The notes beneath the pieces are model-generated. The model had not been told where the DNA came from. It saw only the letters and a list, made by a program, of their open reading frames with translations, and did not search any database. From NCBI GenBank assembly GCA_947172415.1, contig OX359200.1:250501-314500 (forward strand): a stretch of 64,000 nucleotides of DNA. The letters are read 5' to 3'. The stretch comes from Chondrosia reniformis (Eukaryota > Porifera > Demospongiae > Chondrillida > Chondrillidae). Both the position numbers and the translations under genes were made by a program. How positions within the stretch are numbered: position 1 is the stretch's first letter; each line of letters begins with the position of its first letter. Positions 1 through 10,366 of the stretch are shown here, piece by piece.

Positions 1-908
1 AACAGCAAGGATGTATGTATATACCATAGAATGGAGTAACAACAAGGATGTATGTATATACCATAGAATGGAGTAACAGCAAGGATGTATGTATATACCA
101 TAGAATGGAGTAACAGCAAGGATGTATGTATATACCATAGAATGGAGTAACAGCAAGGATGTATGTATATACCATAGAATGGAGTAACAACAAGGATGTA
201 TGTATATACCATAGAATGGAGTAACAGCAAGGATGTATGTATATACCATAGAATGGAGTAACAGCAAGGATGTATGTATATACCATAGAATGGAGTAACA
301 ACAAGGATGTATGTATATACCATAGAATGGAGTAACAACAAGGATGTATGTATATACCATAGAATGGAGTAACAGCAAGGATGTATGTATATACCATAGA
401 ATGGAGTAACAGCAAGGATGTATGTATATACCATAGAATGGAGTAACAGCAAGGATGTATGTATATACCATAGAATGGAGTAACAGCAAGGATGTATGTA
501 TATACCATAGAATGGAGTAACAGCAAGGATGTATGTATATACCATAGAATGGAGTAACAGCAAGGATGTATGTATATACCATAGAATGGAGTAACAGCAA
601 GGATGTATGTATATACCATAGAATGGAGTAACAGCAAGGATGTATGTATATACCATAGAATGGAGTAACAACAAGGATGTATGTATATACCATAGAATGG
701 AGTAACAACAAGGATGTATGTATATACCATAGAATGGAGTAACAGCAAGGATGTATGTATATATCATAGAATGGAGTAACAACAAGGATGTATGTATATA
801 CCATAGAATGGAGTAACAACAAGGATGTATGTATATACCATAGAATGGAGTAACAACAAGGATGTATGTATATACCATAGAATGGAGTAACAGCAATGAT
901 GTATGTAC
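1..908. repeat. 37-bp tandem array, about 24 copies
   Basis: A unit beginning AACAGCAAGGATGTATGTAT repeats every 37 bp from the window edge to about 890, then decays. The main variation is AACAGC versus AACAAC at the unit start, plus one C-to-T change near 763. The array continues past the left edge. It lies downstream of GAR1 exon 3, so it is probably inside a GAR1 intron or its 3' flank. No coding function is apparent. Confidence 0.95.
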
Positions 909-1205
909 CACATGAGACATTTTATTTTCAAGGCACCTCAATTTGGAGCTCACTCCCTACTATAAAATCTATCAAATCTAAAGAACTAATTCCTCAAGTC
1001 TGTGAATCATTTTTATTCCCCATCCAATTGAACCTGTTTATTCCCCATCCAAGTACATTCTTATCCTTATTCTATTTTATATATACATTGGGTGCTTTAG
1101 TAGTAGCTATATTCAGCCACCCAATTAAAAGAAGGAAAATTCAATTCAATTCAACATAAGCACTCAATCAGACATATAGCAGTGTATGGTACATGAAAGT
1201 GACAC

Positions 1206-1760
1206 CTTTTGATTCTCCTTGAAGGACGTGGCTTGCATGTCAGACTGTACCTTTACTGAAAAGTACTGCAGCATACAGTTAAGGGCATACACAATGCTTA
1301 TGCACTATAGCCTATTGAGGCAGCGAAAGCAGTCACAAGGCGACCTTCCTCCGCTCCCCAGAACACTAGGATGATACATAATTGAAAGTGTACCATATCT
1401 TATGTACAGCTGAAGTGGAAGGATACAAAATCATGAATAGGCCCAAATATATCGTCCACCTTTCCAATTTGCGATTTGTTCTCAAGATAGACTGGCGCGT
1501 TGAAATACGGTATCTTCTCGTTAGTGCACTTGCACACGAGATCTCCTTCGCAAGGATGCAGAAAGTGACCTAGCTCTGCGAAGCACGTGTACAAAGGTGT
1601 GAAATGAGCAGTTTATTGATCTGCACTTACCATATTACTAACCAATCACTGTTTCTGGCGGTCCAGTGTCTTGCGGATAGAACGATCTACCTCCTCTCCC
1701 GCGTCCTCTTGGTGTACCTCCACCTCGTCCGAAACCACGACCGCGACCTCTGAACGCCAT
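1206..1760 (-). CDS. GAR1: H/ACA snoRNP subunit GAR1 (5' exons, partial)
   Basis: GAR1 is a core protein of H/ACA ribonucleoproteins, which pseudouridylate rRNA and snRNA in the nucleolus and Cajal bodies. Exon 1 (1643-1760) encodes an RGG-rich tail beginning [15 protein letters not shown] and ends GPPETVI. Exon 2 (1427-1575) gives [17 protein letters not shown], then [20 protein letters not shown], the family signature. Exon 3 (1206-1265) gives [20 protein letters not shown]. Splice phases fit: exon 1 leaves one base, and exons 2 to 3 join in phase 0. The last part of the family domain (FYIDPYKLLP-like) and the C-terminal RGG tail are not seen, so the 3' exons lie beyond the 37-bp array, off the left edge. 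The ATGGCG start context recurs at other genes here. Identification is firm; the gene is incomplete. Confidence 0.9.
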
Positions 1761-1937
1761 TTATGAGTTACGCAATCGCCAAAAGTTACGTAATAATTGT
1801 AAAAATACAGGTACTGTACATATATACAAATATGCTCACAATATACAAAAATGAATAAGAAATAACATTTATACAATATAAAAGCTTTTTTGGCAGCATT
1901 TGATGCAAATAAGCAAATAAGTGCAAATACTCAGCAA

Positions 1938-4726
1938 CTAGTTTATAGGGTCATATTCTCTTCTATTCTGGGTCTTCCGGGCCTTCCAGGCCTTCCAGGA
2001 CATCCAGACTATAGCTACTGATGCAATGACACATAGAGCTACAACTCCAACTCCAATTCCAACTCCAATTTTGACGTTAATATCTACTCCTGTAGGATTG
2101 GAATGAGGGTTTGGATTTTTGTGAAACAGGTCCGGTGAAAACGCTAGTAATTCCTGTGTGGTGGGGAGATATATAATAAATAAGTAAGAATAAGCATTCA
2201 GCAACATCTACACATTCGACTTACATCATCAGGTTCTGAGCAAAGTATGTCGAAATTACCACTTTTGACTAAAACGCTAGGGAAATAGAAAAGATAGAAT
2301 AAAGTGGACTACCACATACAGTCACATACACAGTCACATACACAGTCACATACACAGTCACATACACAGTCACATACACAGTCTCACACACACAGTCACA
2401 TACACAGTCACATACACAGTCTCATACACAGTCTCATACACAGTCTCACACACAGTCTCACACACAGTCTCACACACAGTCTCACACACAGTCTCACACA
2501 CAGTCTCACACACAGTCTCACACACAGTCTCACACACAGTCTCACACACAGTCTCACACACAGTCTCACACACAGTCTCATACACAGTCTCACACACAGT
2601 CTCACACACAGTCTCACACACAGTCTCATACACAGTCTCACACACAGTCTCACACACAGTCTCACACACAGTCTCACACACAGTCTCACACACAGTCTCA
2701 CACACAGTCTCACACACAGTCTCATACACAGTCACATACACAGTCTCATACACAGTCACACACACAGTCTCACACACAGTCACATACACAGTCACATACA
2801 CAGTCTCACACACAGTCTCATACACAGTCTCACACACAGTCACACACACAGTCTCACACACAGTCTCATACACAGTCTCACACACAGTCACATACACAGT
2901 CTCATACACAGTCTCACACACAGTCTCACACACAGTCTCACACACAGTCTCATACACAGTCTCACACACAGTCTCACACACAGTCTCATACACAGTCTCA
3001 TACACAGTCACATACACAGTCTCACACACAGTCTCATACACAGTCTCATACACAGTCACACACACAGTCTCATACACAGTCTCACACACAGTCTCACACA
3101 CAGTCTCACACACAGTCTCATACACAGTCACACACACAGTCTCATACACAGTCTCATACACAGTCACATACACAGTCTCATACACAGTCACATACACAGT
3201 CTCACACACAGTCTCATACACAGTCTCATACACAGTCACACACACAGTCTCATACACAGTCTCACACACAGTCTCACACACAGTCTCACACACAGTCTCA
3301 TACACAGTCACACACACAGTCTCATACACAGTCTCATACACAGTCTCACACACAGTCACACACACAGTCTCACACACAGTCTCATACACAGTCTCACACA
3401 CAGTCACACACACAGTCTCACACACAGTCTCACACACAGTCTCACACACAGTCTCACACACAGTCTCACACACAGTCTCACACACAGTCTCACACACAGT
3501 CTCACACACAGTCTCACACACAGTCTCACACACAGTCTCATACACAGTCTCATACACAGTCTCATACACAGTCACATACACAGTCACATACACAGTCTCA
3601 TACACAACAATATGTACTGTGTAACAATAGAATAGTACAAAGAATTGTTATACTAAAATGGATGACTGGGAGGCAATCAATGGCTGCCACTTTTAATAGG
3701 ACTTTGGTCCCCCAGCTGAGATGAGACCTTGGTCCCTTTGGCTGGTTTGGTGTAATGTGATTTTCCATAGTACATAGAATTGCTACACTTTAGACAGATT
3801 ATCTGTTGACTTTTTTAATTTTTTTCTCTTTTTTTACTTTTATCAGTGCAGTGGGCCCTAGTATGTATTTTACACTCAAACAGCACTGTACCTCCAAGAA
3901 AGTGAGTCATTCACCATTACAAACTCTCTTGCTGGTGTCAGATAGAGACCAACTGACATCTTATCTGTTAGGACTGGCTCATCACCATTTCGACAAACCT
4001 TGGAAGAGAAACAGAAGGAAGAATTGGTAATTAACCACTCGTATGTAATTGCTCAACACTAGCTCGTAATCGCTCAACACTATCTGTGGATAAATACATG
4101 GGGTGTATGTATAATATATAGAATAAGTGCCAATTAAATGCCAAAGACCTTAGAGATAAGGTGAGTAGAAGTCAAAAGGAGAAAGACTCCATTGGTCACT
4201 GATAAAGGATGGAATTTCCAGAAACAGCTGTCTGGCCCAGTGGAAAAAAGAAGTAAGGTTTGTACGAACTGTATCCTCATCCGAAAATCCTAAACTCTAC
4301 AGTTTTTCCCTAAATAGCAAGTTTAGCAAGACAGATAAAGATTATCTTTCCTTATCCTCATATTAATGTCAACAATGACAATAGGAAAATGGTGTTTTTG
4401 ATTGTTCGTGTGATATTATATGACGGTGCATCACTCACTTTTACACCTTTAAACTTGCTGCATTCAACCTCAGAGCATAAACTGAGAGTGTAATTTTTGC
4501 CAGAATCACAAAATATGCTATAGAAAAGTAAAACACACATTTCGATTGCTATCAGATAAACACATCATCGGAAATCATACGTTTTCGTGCCGTCAAATGG
4601 AGCAAGGTTAATGTATTCATCCTTCAGTCCCTCGCAGGTCCACTTACAACGACCATTAGAATGACAGGGCGACAATTCGTCTCCCATTGTAACTAAAATC
4701 GAAGAAAGATATAAGATCCCTTTCAT
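1938..4726 (-). CDS. MRH/Atg27-like single-pass membrane protein
   Basis: Five exons join in phase: 4581-4726, 4439-4517, 3892-3998, 2225-2276 and 1938-2153, giving 199 residues. The protein starts with a short hydrophobic leader (MKGILYLSSILVTMG). A cysteine-rich luminal part follows, with the segments YINLAPFDGTK, FCDSGKNYTLSLCSEVEC, VCRNGDEPVLTDKMSVGLY and SGNFDILCSEPDD. Then come a transmembrane helix (VGIGVGVVALCVIASVAIVW) and a basic cytosolic tail ending YDPIN. The cysteine spacing and the INLAPF and VCRNG elements resemble mannose-6-phosphate-receptor homology and Atg27 proteins. YDPI fits the YXX-hydrophobic sorting signal of endosome/TGN receptors. A 1.3-kb decanucleotide array fills the intron between exons 3 and 4. 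Family assignment is by pattern only, and an extra exon cannot be excluded. It starts divergently from the RMDN gene 350 bp away. Confidence 0.6.
2318..3606. repeat. 10-bp minisatellite (CACACAGTCT-type), about 128 copies
   Basis: A perfectly phased decanucleotide alternates between CACACAGTCT, CATACAGTCT-like and ...GTCA variants for about 1.29 kb. Because 10 is not a multiple of 3 and no variant makes a stop, all frames stay open for long stretches and create spurious Thr-His-Ser-Leu or Glu-Thr-Val polymers. It occupies intron 3 of the MRH-like gene on the opposite strand. Confidence 0.95.
4140..4235 (+). repeat. Dispersed repeat with CTGATRA...GAAAC motif (copy 1)
   Basis: The stretch GTCACTGATAAAGGATGGAA followed by TTTCCAGAAACAGCTG matches copies near 7258 and 31092. 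The upstream AGAAAGACTCC block is shared with the 7258 copy. It lies in an intron of the MRH-like gene. Function unknown; see findings for the hammerhead-like core. Confidence 0.6.
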
Positions 4727-5076
4727 CTCGTAAATAATGCTGCGAAAGGGATTTTCCCACAGGGCGTGGCTACAAAATGGCTACTCTCACTCTACCCCGT
4801 GGGTCTATTGTTTCCGTCGCATTAGCTCGACTATTTCGTTTAAAGAGACCACTGCAGCTATTTATACGGGTACGTGTATTTGTAAAACGACCTTTATGTT
4901 TTCCTCCATGCAAACATCTTTCTTCATAATGGAAGGTTTTTAGATTTGTTTCAAGAAGATCTTGTCGCGTTACTCTAAGCGCTCTCTTCATACCCATTGG
5001 AATTTTAAAGGCAACGTCAACTTCGTCTTCGAAAAGTCTCATTGAAGAAGCTGATTTATTATTTGCTGAAGACAAA
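4727..5076. promoter_or_regulatory. Divergent intergenic region, MRH-like gene / RMDN
   Basis: This 350-bp stretch separates two divergent start codons and so should hold both promoters. It is richer in GC than the flanking introns. I see no TATA box and no further gene. Confidence 0.5.
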
Positions 5077-6476
5077 ATGGAGGCGCTGTTGGAACGCCTA
5101 GCCCCTTACGGCGACTCCAAGGACGCTGATATTTTATGGCGACTGGCTAGGGCGTGTTACAAAGTAGCAAAGTTACCAAAGACTCAAAGTAAAGATTCAA
5201 AGAAGCTAGCGGAAGATGCTCTCTTATTTATTAATAAAGCTCTAGAATTGGACGACAGTAACTTCGCATGTTTTGAAGTAGGTCGTATGGCGTGGCTTGT
5301 TATCATAACTATACCGGAGCGTCTCCTCCCCCTTGTAGTGGGCGGAGATTAGTCTCCTCCCCCTTGTAGTGGGCGGGGATTAGTCTCCTCCCCCTTGTAG
5401 TGGGCGGGGATTATTGATCTCCTCCCCCTTGTAGTGGACGGGATTATTGATCTCCTCCCCCTTGTAGTGGGCGGGGATTATCATTGGTCTGGTCAGCGAC
5501 TTTGAAGGTCCAAAAGTGAAGATCAAGAATGCTTACATCATGAGGGACTACTTCCAGGTGACACTTGCACCTAATAAGCATTTCCTGTCAGATTATATCA
5601 GTATGACATCAATGTAAGTTCTGAAATGAAACTTGTGTGATATCCGTTTCCTATTATAGACGGCCATAGAACTGAATCCAAAGAATGCAACTTGCCGACA
5701 CCTGATGGGGCAGTGGTTGGTGATAGATGCAAATGTTGTTCATAATCAGAAGGTGATAGTCCATATCAGTGAACTCCGCCCTTCTCTCCTACAGGTGCTA
5801 CAGTGTGGCCACTATGCCTTGGTACATTCGTCAAGTCTCCTCTGCTCTTTTTGCCACGCCCCCTCAGTCCTCTCTTGAAGAGGCTCTGAACCACTTTCAG
5901 AAGGCAGAGAAGTGTATGAGCTGCATACACAACACTTAATACACACAATACATTATTACAATGTACACTGTACTTTATGAGCACAAGCTACAATGTCTAA
6001 ATAATCTTTCTTAATTATGTTGTGTTCCACAAGTCAATATATATTGTTCCAATTGAGAATTCCTACTATACTATACTATACTATACTATACTATACTATA
6101 CTATACTATACAATACTATACAATACAATACAATACAATACAATACAATACTATACAATACTATACTATACTATACTATACTATACTATACAATACTATA
6201 CAATAATGTCCCTTCTACAGTGGATCCGGGATTCTACAGTACGAATCTTCTGTACTTGGGGAAGACACATTTGGGAATGGGCCAGAGGGAGGAGGCCCGA
6301 AAATGGCTGACAAAGACGGTGCAGTTTGATGGTCCTTGTGCAGGGGATGTAGAGGATAAGATTGTACATGTTATAGATACTGCGAATAAGAGCAATCTGT
6401 CAGTAGCTAGCTCTGTATATGTACGTATGTTTTGTAGGCTAAATCAGAGGCCAGCGAACTGCTCAAGAACTTGTGA
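5077..6476 (+). CDS. RMDN-family TPR protein (regulator of microtubule dynamics)
   Basis: Six exons join in phase (5077-5277, 5468-5557, 5660-5715, 5795-5913, 6221-6363, 6438-6476), giving 215 residues. Family landmarks in order are DILWRLARACYKVAK, FINKALELDDSNFACFE, DFEGPKVKIKNAYIMRDYFQ, AIELNPKNATCRHLMGQWCY, MPWYIRQVSSALFATPP, FYSTNLLYLGKTHLG and a C-terminal ASELLKNL. Vertebrate RMDN1-3 and nematode RMD-1 are TPR-like proteins tied to microtubules, spindle behaviour and, for RMDN3, ER-mitochondria contacts. This protein has no N-terminal membrane anchor and is close to the short form in length. The exon 2 acceptor is the last of five TTGTAG|TGG sites made by an intronic minisatellite. Intron 4 holds a TATAC microsatellite. 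Which RMDN paralogue it matches is not decided. Confidence 0.88.
5321..5480 (+). repeat. 31-36-bp minisatellite carrying the exon 2 acceptor of RMDN, 5 copies
   Basis: Five units each contain CTCCTCCCCCTTGTAGTGG: a pyrimidine tract, TAG and the first codon of RMDN exon 2 (TGG, Trp). The fifth copy (TAG ends at 5467) joins to the conserved WAGIIIGLVSDFEG segment. Upstream copies are near-identical decoy or alternative acceptors, so the unit spans the intron-exon border. Confidence 0.85.
6062..6207. repeat. (TATAC)n/(AATAC)n microsatellite
   Basis: A pentanucleotide run of TATAC with interspersed AATAC fills about 145 bp of RMDN intron 4, just before the exon 5 acceptor at 6220. Confidence 0.9.
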
Positions 6477-6819
6477 AGCGGCAGTCAACTTGTTACACAA
6501 TCAAATCTCCAATCTCCATTCAACTGTTTGTTATTTATATCTAGTCAACTCAATTCATTAAATTATTACATTACAGGTTTCTATAAATTAAGAACAAAAA
6601 CATTGCAAATTGTTTTAATAGTTTAATATAGGTAGATTAAAAATATGTACATTGTCCAGCAATAACCTCTTTAAAAAATAAGTGTGCACATACACTATGT
6701 ACATATGTACTTGGTGGGTGAGCATTAATTAGGAAAGTAACTGTACAGCACTGAGTTAGTTATTGAATAAAAATAAAACATTAAAGCAATGTGAACACGT
6801 TTAACTTACTGTTCAGAAC
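6477..6819. other. Convergent 3' flank of RMDN and ZC3H3-like genes
   Basis: These 343 bp are AT-rich and hold only the 3' untranslated ends of the two convergent genes. AATAAA-like strings are present near 6766. No further gene is visible. Confidence 0.5.
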
Positions 6820-9800
6820 TTACAGAGGAATGAAATCTGGCATGTCACAAAAGTCTAGTGGCCGACTGCCAACCACTGTAGTCGTCTCTCTGTCTGGATC
6901 CATCTGTTTAGCGTCATCTTCTGATTTGGAGGAGTGCCTCCGGTGGAAACTATCATATTTCCTGAAAGCTCGTGGTATTTTAGTCAGAGTAGAACTGTCC
7001 TTCTTCTCTGTGTTGCTTTCCTTTTTCCTAACATGCTTCAGAGGACAACCAGGCTGCCGAGGACACTCTCCAGTTATGAGGTAGTCTGGACAGAAGTAGG
7101 CGTGCAGCTTCAGGCACTAACATGAAGAGAAACTCAACTTGACATGAAGAAGACTCTAACACAGAGGAACATGCACATTATGTTAATATATGTAATTTGT
7201 ACATGAGCCAAGGATTCACAGAAGATCAAGATAAAGAAAAAGACAAAGACTCCCAGGATCACTGATGAAGGGTGGAATTCCCAGAAACGGCTGGTTTAGT
7301 TCCCTATAGGCTCTTTTACAGAATAGGTATATAGCATGTAGGAAAATGGTATCGTAGATTTTTCATGTAATCAAAGTAATACATTAACATGCATATGTCC
7401 AGACTAGATTGATCCAACTGGAGCAAATATCCTAACTTCTGATCCGTTTTGACAGTATCCCTTTAGAAAATCTGTGCAAACTTCTGCATCAGGGCCAAGG
7501 TTCACATGAAGATAGAGACAATGTTCCTTGGAGCAGATTCCCCTCAAGAAAAACATGCACACTGGCATCTGTAGGTACGTAAATCAGTGATTGAAATTGA
7601 CACACACACAATTCAGATAACCTGACCTTATTTCTATCAGTTATGTGGGACAGAAGACAGCGATCGCCTTGCTCACAAAGCCCTTTTAAAAACCTATACC
7701 AAATATGTGAGTGCCCATGCATATAATGCTAGATACACAAGACATTAACAAAGTGTTTACTCACTTGGTACAGACGGCAATCTTAGAAGGATCATGGACA
7801 TAGGGACAAGATGAACGTAGACACTTTCCTAAATTTGACAGAAAGGCTTCCTCATTCACTTAGACTTGCGTACATTCCAACACTAAACCAACACACTCAC
7901 CAAACTTGCAAAAGTAGAGACAATTCAGCTTGTGTTTGGCTGACCAGAAGTATACCTTGCTTCTCTGAACAGCTTGACTGTGGGAAGACAATAGATATAC
8001 CTCATATTGGATAGAAGAGACACCAACCCTGACACATGCAAATACTTCATGACTCCTCCTCTGTATTCAGTACTTGATAGTGAAAGTTTAGAAATTCTAT
8101 CAGTGTCACAGTTCAATAGACAAATATTAAAAATGTTTGGCAGTCAAATCTGATAACATGACTCAATTTCCAAAAAAATATATTGAAAATGAAAAGTAAA
8201 TATCTTTAAGATAACAATGATTACTTCTATGGAAACTGTTTTCCTATGAACAATAGTTCTCATAGCTCCGTAACCAGTTTATACAAGTACATTGGAGGAG
8301 TGGAGTGTAATGCCAGCAAGAGACATCGTAACCCTAACCCTAAGTGTACACTGAATACACTAGCTATTGCAATAGTAGCCAGGTGTGTGGGGATGGGATG
8401 CCAATAAAGACAACTTTATGTTAATTGCATAATTTGATTACTGAAAGGATTTGGTATCACTATATTGTACACACGCACACGCGCACGCATACACACACGC
8501 GCACGCATACACAATCCTTACTTGGCTAGTATTTGGGTGAGCGTTGGCTTCCTCTTGTTCAGCATGGACTGCACACTCGGGGACTGAGCCGTCTTATTAG
8601 AGGTCCAATTAATGGATGGGTTCCTGTAGGTCCTTGACAAGTTGGATATCCAAACCTTGTTGCACAGCTTAGCTTTACCAGAGTGTTGCCTAGCAACCAT
8701 CTTGTCAGCTGACAAGCAACTTGTTGAGACTTTTAGACAACTGTTAATGAAGTTCCTCTTGTAACTTTCAGATTTCCAAGAGAAGAGTGATTTAGAAAGT
8801 CTTTGTCTTCTTAGCTTAGACACCACTGTGAGATGCCCTTTTGTGAGGCTCCTGGCATTGCTAGTCTGAGAGGAGGCGTGACTGGAGGCGTGACCAGGAG
8901 ACCACACACGATACCTCTTGGGAACAACTCTGTTACTGGAGGACAAAGGGAGAGACATACCTCTCATTTAAACATATAGTGAGATAGAGTACAATGGAAA
9001 ACTGACTGTTTACTACTATTCTTCCTCCATTTTCTACTACAGTAGGAAAAGGGTCTGGATGGTGGAGAACATTTGGCTGGGTGGAGAAGCAATTCAGAAG
9101 CAAAATTGGACATCCACACACAACGTATCTATTACCTGAACTAGAATACTCACTTGCAGCCTGCCCGCGAGTCCAACTGTATTTGCTACTACTGGACACT
9201 ACCACTGCTTGCGGTATCCTCTTTGCTTTGCTCGCAGGAGAAGAGGAAACTGCTCTCTTGGACAACCAAACTAAATTTCTATTTGTCTTTTTTTTATTTG
9301 AATACCTCGTCTTCTTTAGAGATGTCCTCCCTTCATTTTCAGTTGCCATGGTAACTGTCCTTACACCAGGATCAGCTGACTTTGGCTGCCACACTCTATT
9401 CGAGTGTTTTACCACTTTCAGGTGACTAGTTGAACTTTTAGCACCAGATTGTCTCCTAGCAACAGCGGGTCCTCGGGATTGTGGTCCCCCTAGAGTGGTG
9501 GAGGTGGGGGCCCGGGATTGTGGTCCCCCTAGAGTGGTGGAGGTGGGGGCCCGGGATTGTGGTCCCCCTAGAGTGGTGGAGGTGGGGGCCCGGGATTGTG
9601 GTCCCCCTAGAGTGGTGGAGGTGGGGGCCCGGGATTGTGGTCCCCCTAGAGTGGTGGAGGTGGGGGCCCGGGATTGTGGTCCCCCTAGAGTGGTGGAGGT
9701 GGGTCCCCGGGATTGTGGTCCCCCTAGAGTGGTGGAGGTGGGTCCCCGGGATTGTGAAATTTCAGAGGTTGTCTCTCGAGTTGTAGTCTGTTCATTGAGT

Positions 9801-10228
9801 TTTGACTCTCTTTGAGTTGTACTGTTTGAGGCCCCGGGTGTCCAGACTCGGTTGTGATGGAGCTTCGCCATTTTACCCTTTGATCTGCTGGATACACTTT
9901 CAGAGGATGCTACACAGGAGTACTTGTTACGTGTACTTACAGACGATTGAACTGATTGTCTAATGTTGGTTGAAACAACTATTGTATCGCTTTTCCCATG
10001 TTCTACATTATGTGTGTGTTTCAAAACTGCGGCGTTCCTCTCTTTTGATATCCATACCCGGTTCTTATGCTTCAGCTTCCTTCTATCAGAACTTCCGACT
10101 TTCAAGTTTGGCATATTAGTAGTTAAGGAATTCGTTTTCTTGTTGACTACATTGGCATCAGCTGTTACAACTTTCTGTGAAGGAGTGCTACTCCACTTAT
10201 ATTTGTCTCGCACAAAAAACCTCGACAT
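6820..10228 (-). CDS. ZC3H3: ZC3H3-like CCCH zinc-finger protein
   Basis: Seven exons join in phase (9154-10228, 8522-8960, 7901-7977, 7765-7828, 7627-7693, 7437-7568, 6820-7116), giving 716 residues. The long N-terminal half is basic and disordered, with a recurring NRVW/YRVW/KYSW tryptophan motif about every 40-100 residues and a 13-residue tandem repeat. The C-terminal half has five consecutive CCCH fingers: CLYFCKFGKCLRSSCPYVH, CTKFLKGLCEQGDRCLLSH, CMFFLRGICSKEHCLYLH, CTDFLKGYCQNGSECLKLH and CPDYLITGECPRQPGCPLKH. Five fingers after a tryptophan-motif region is the ZC3H3/Smicl architecture, linked in animals to mRNA 3'-end processing and polyA+ RNA export. The exon 1-2 join uses an AG|GT acceptor at 8961/8960, the only one I found that keeps frame. 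A three-residue upstream ORF stops 2 nt before the start. Confidence 0.88.
7200..7305 (+). repeat. Dispersed repeat with CTGATGA...GAAAC motif (copy 2)
   Basis: GATCACTGATGAAGGGTGGA followed by ATTCCCAGAAACGGCTG is a near match to the copy at about 4198. The shared block starts upstream at AGACAAAGACTCC. It lies in the last intron of the ZC3H3-like gene, on the opposite strand. Confidence 0.6.
8329..8345 (+). repeat. Two telomere-type CCCTAA units
   Basis: The string TAACCCTAACCCTAAG is two units of the common metazoan telomere repeat complement, isolated in an intron of the ZC3H3-like gene. It is too short to be called an interstitial telomere. Confidence 0.4.
8470..8512. repeat. CACACGCGCACGCATA-type simple repeat
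   Basis: A short alternating purine-pyrimidine run of about 43 bp lies just downstream of the exon 2 donor of the ZC3H3-like gene. Confidence 0.8.
9466..9762 (-). repeat. In-frame 39-bp coding minisatellite in the ZC3H3-like gene, about 7.5 copies
   Basis: Each 39-bp unit encodes 13 residues of the type QSRGPTSTTLGGP (or QSRAPTSTTLGGP). The unit is a multiple of three and the copies are near-identical, so recent unequal exchange within the disordered N-terminal half is likely. The opposite strand stays open by chance. Confidence 0.92.
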
Positions 10229-10230
10229 TT

Positions 10231-10242
10231 TCAAGCAGCCAT
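10231..10242 (-). other. Minimal upstream ORF (Met-Ala-Ala-stop) of the ZC3H3-like gene
   Basis: ATGGCTGCTTGA on the minus strand ends 2 nt before the main ATG at 10228. Its ATGGC context is at least as good as the main start, so ribosomes would have to scan past or reinitiate. Confidence 0.5.
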
Positions 10243-10318
10243 TTTAATCATGTGACATGAAACGCAACTATATACCAGTGGTTGCGCAATCATCGTTAAG
10301 CGCATACAGTTTGTACCC

Positions 10319-10366
10319 CTAGTCTCACATAGCCAGACTATAGACATATATCTACGTATGTGAGAC
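10319..10366. mobile_element. Short palindromic element (MITE-like) sharing ends with the IMPACT intron repeat
   Basis: TAGTCTCACATAGCCAGACT is followed 10-20 nt later by TACGTATGTGAGAC, so the ends are inverted copies. The AGTCTCACATAGCCAGA end recurs as AGTCCCACATAGCCAGA in the 72-bp units at 38763-39122, which suggests one element family. Confidence 0.5.

Noticed and set aside
1-890. CRISPR-like regular repeats
   Set aside because: Units abut without unique spacers, and the genome is eukaryotic.
2304-3635. Long open frames on both strands across the decanucleotide array
   Set aside because: The repeat unit contains no stop in any phase, so length of the frame carries no coding evidence; it lies in an intron of a supported gene.
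8329-8345. Telomerase RNA template or interstitial telomere
   Set aside because: Only two CCCTAA units inside an intron, without any surrounding structure I could recognise.
9481-9815. Plus-strand frames of about 100 codons
   Set aside because: Antisense shadow of the coding minisatellite in the ZC3H3-like gene.
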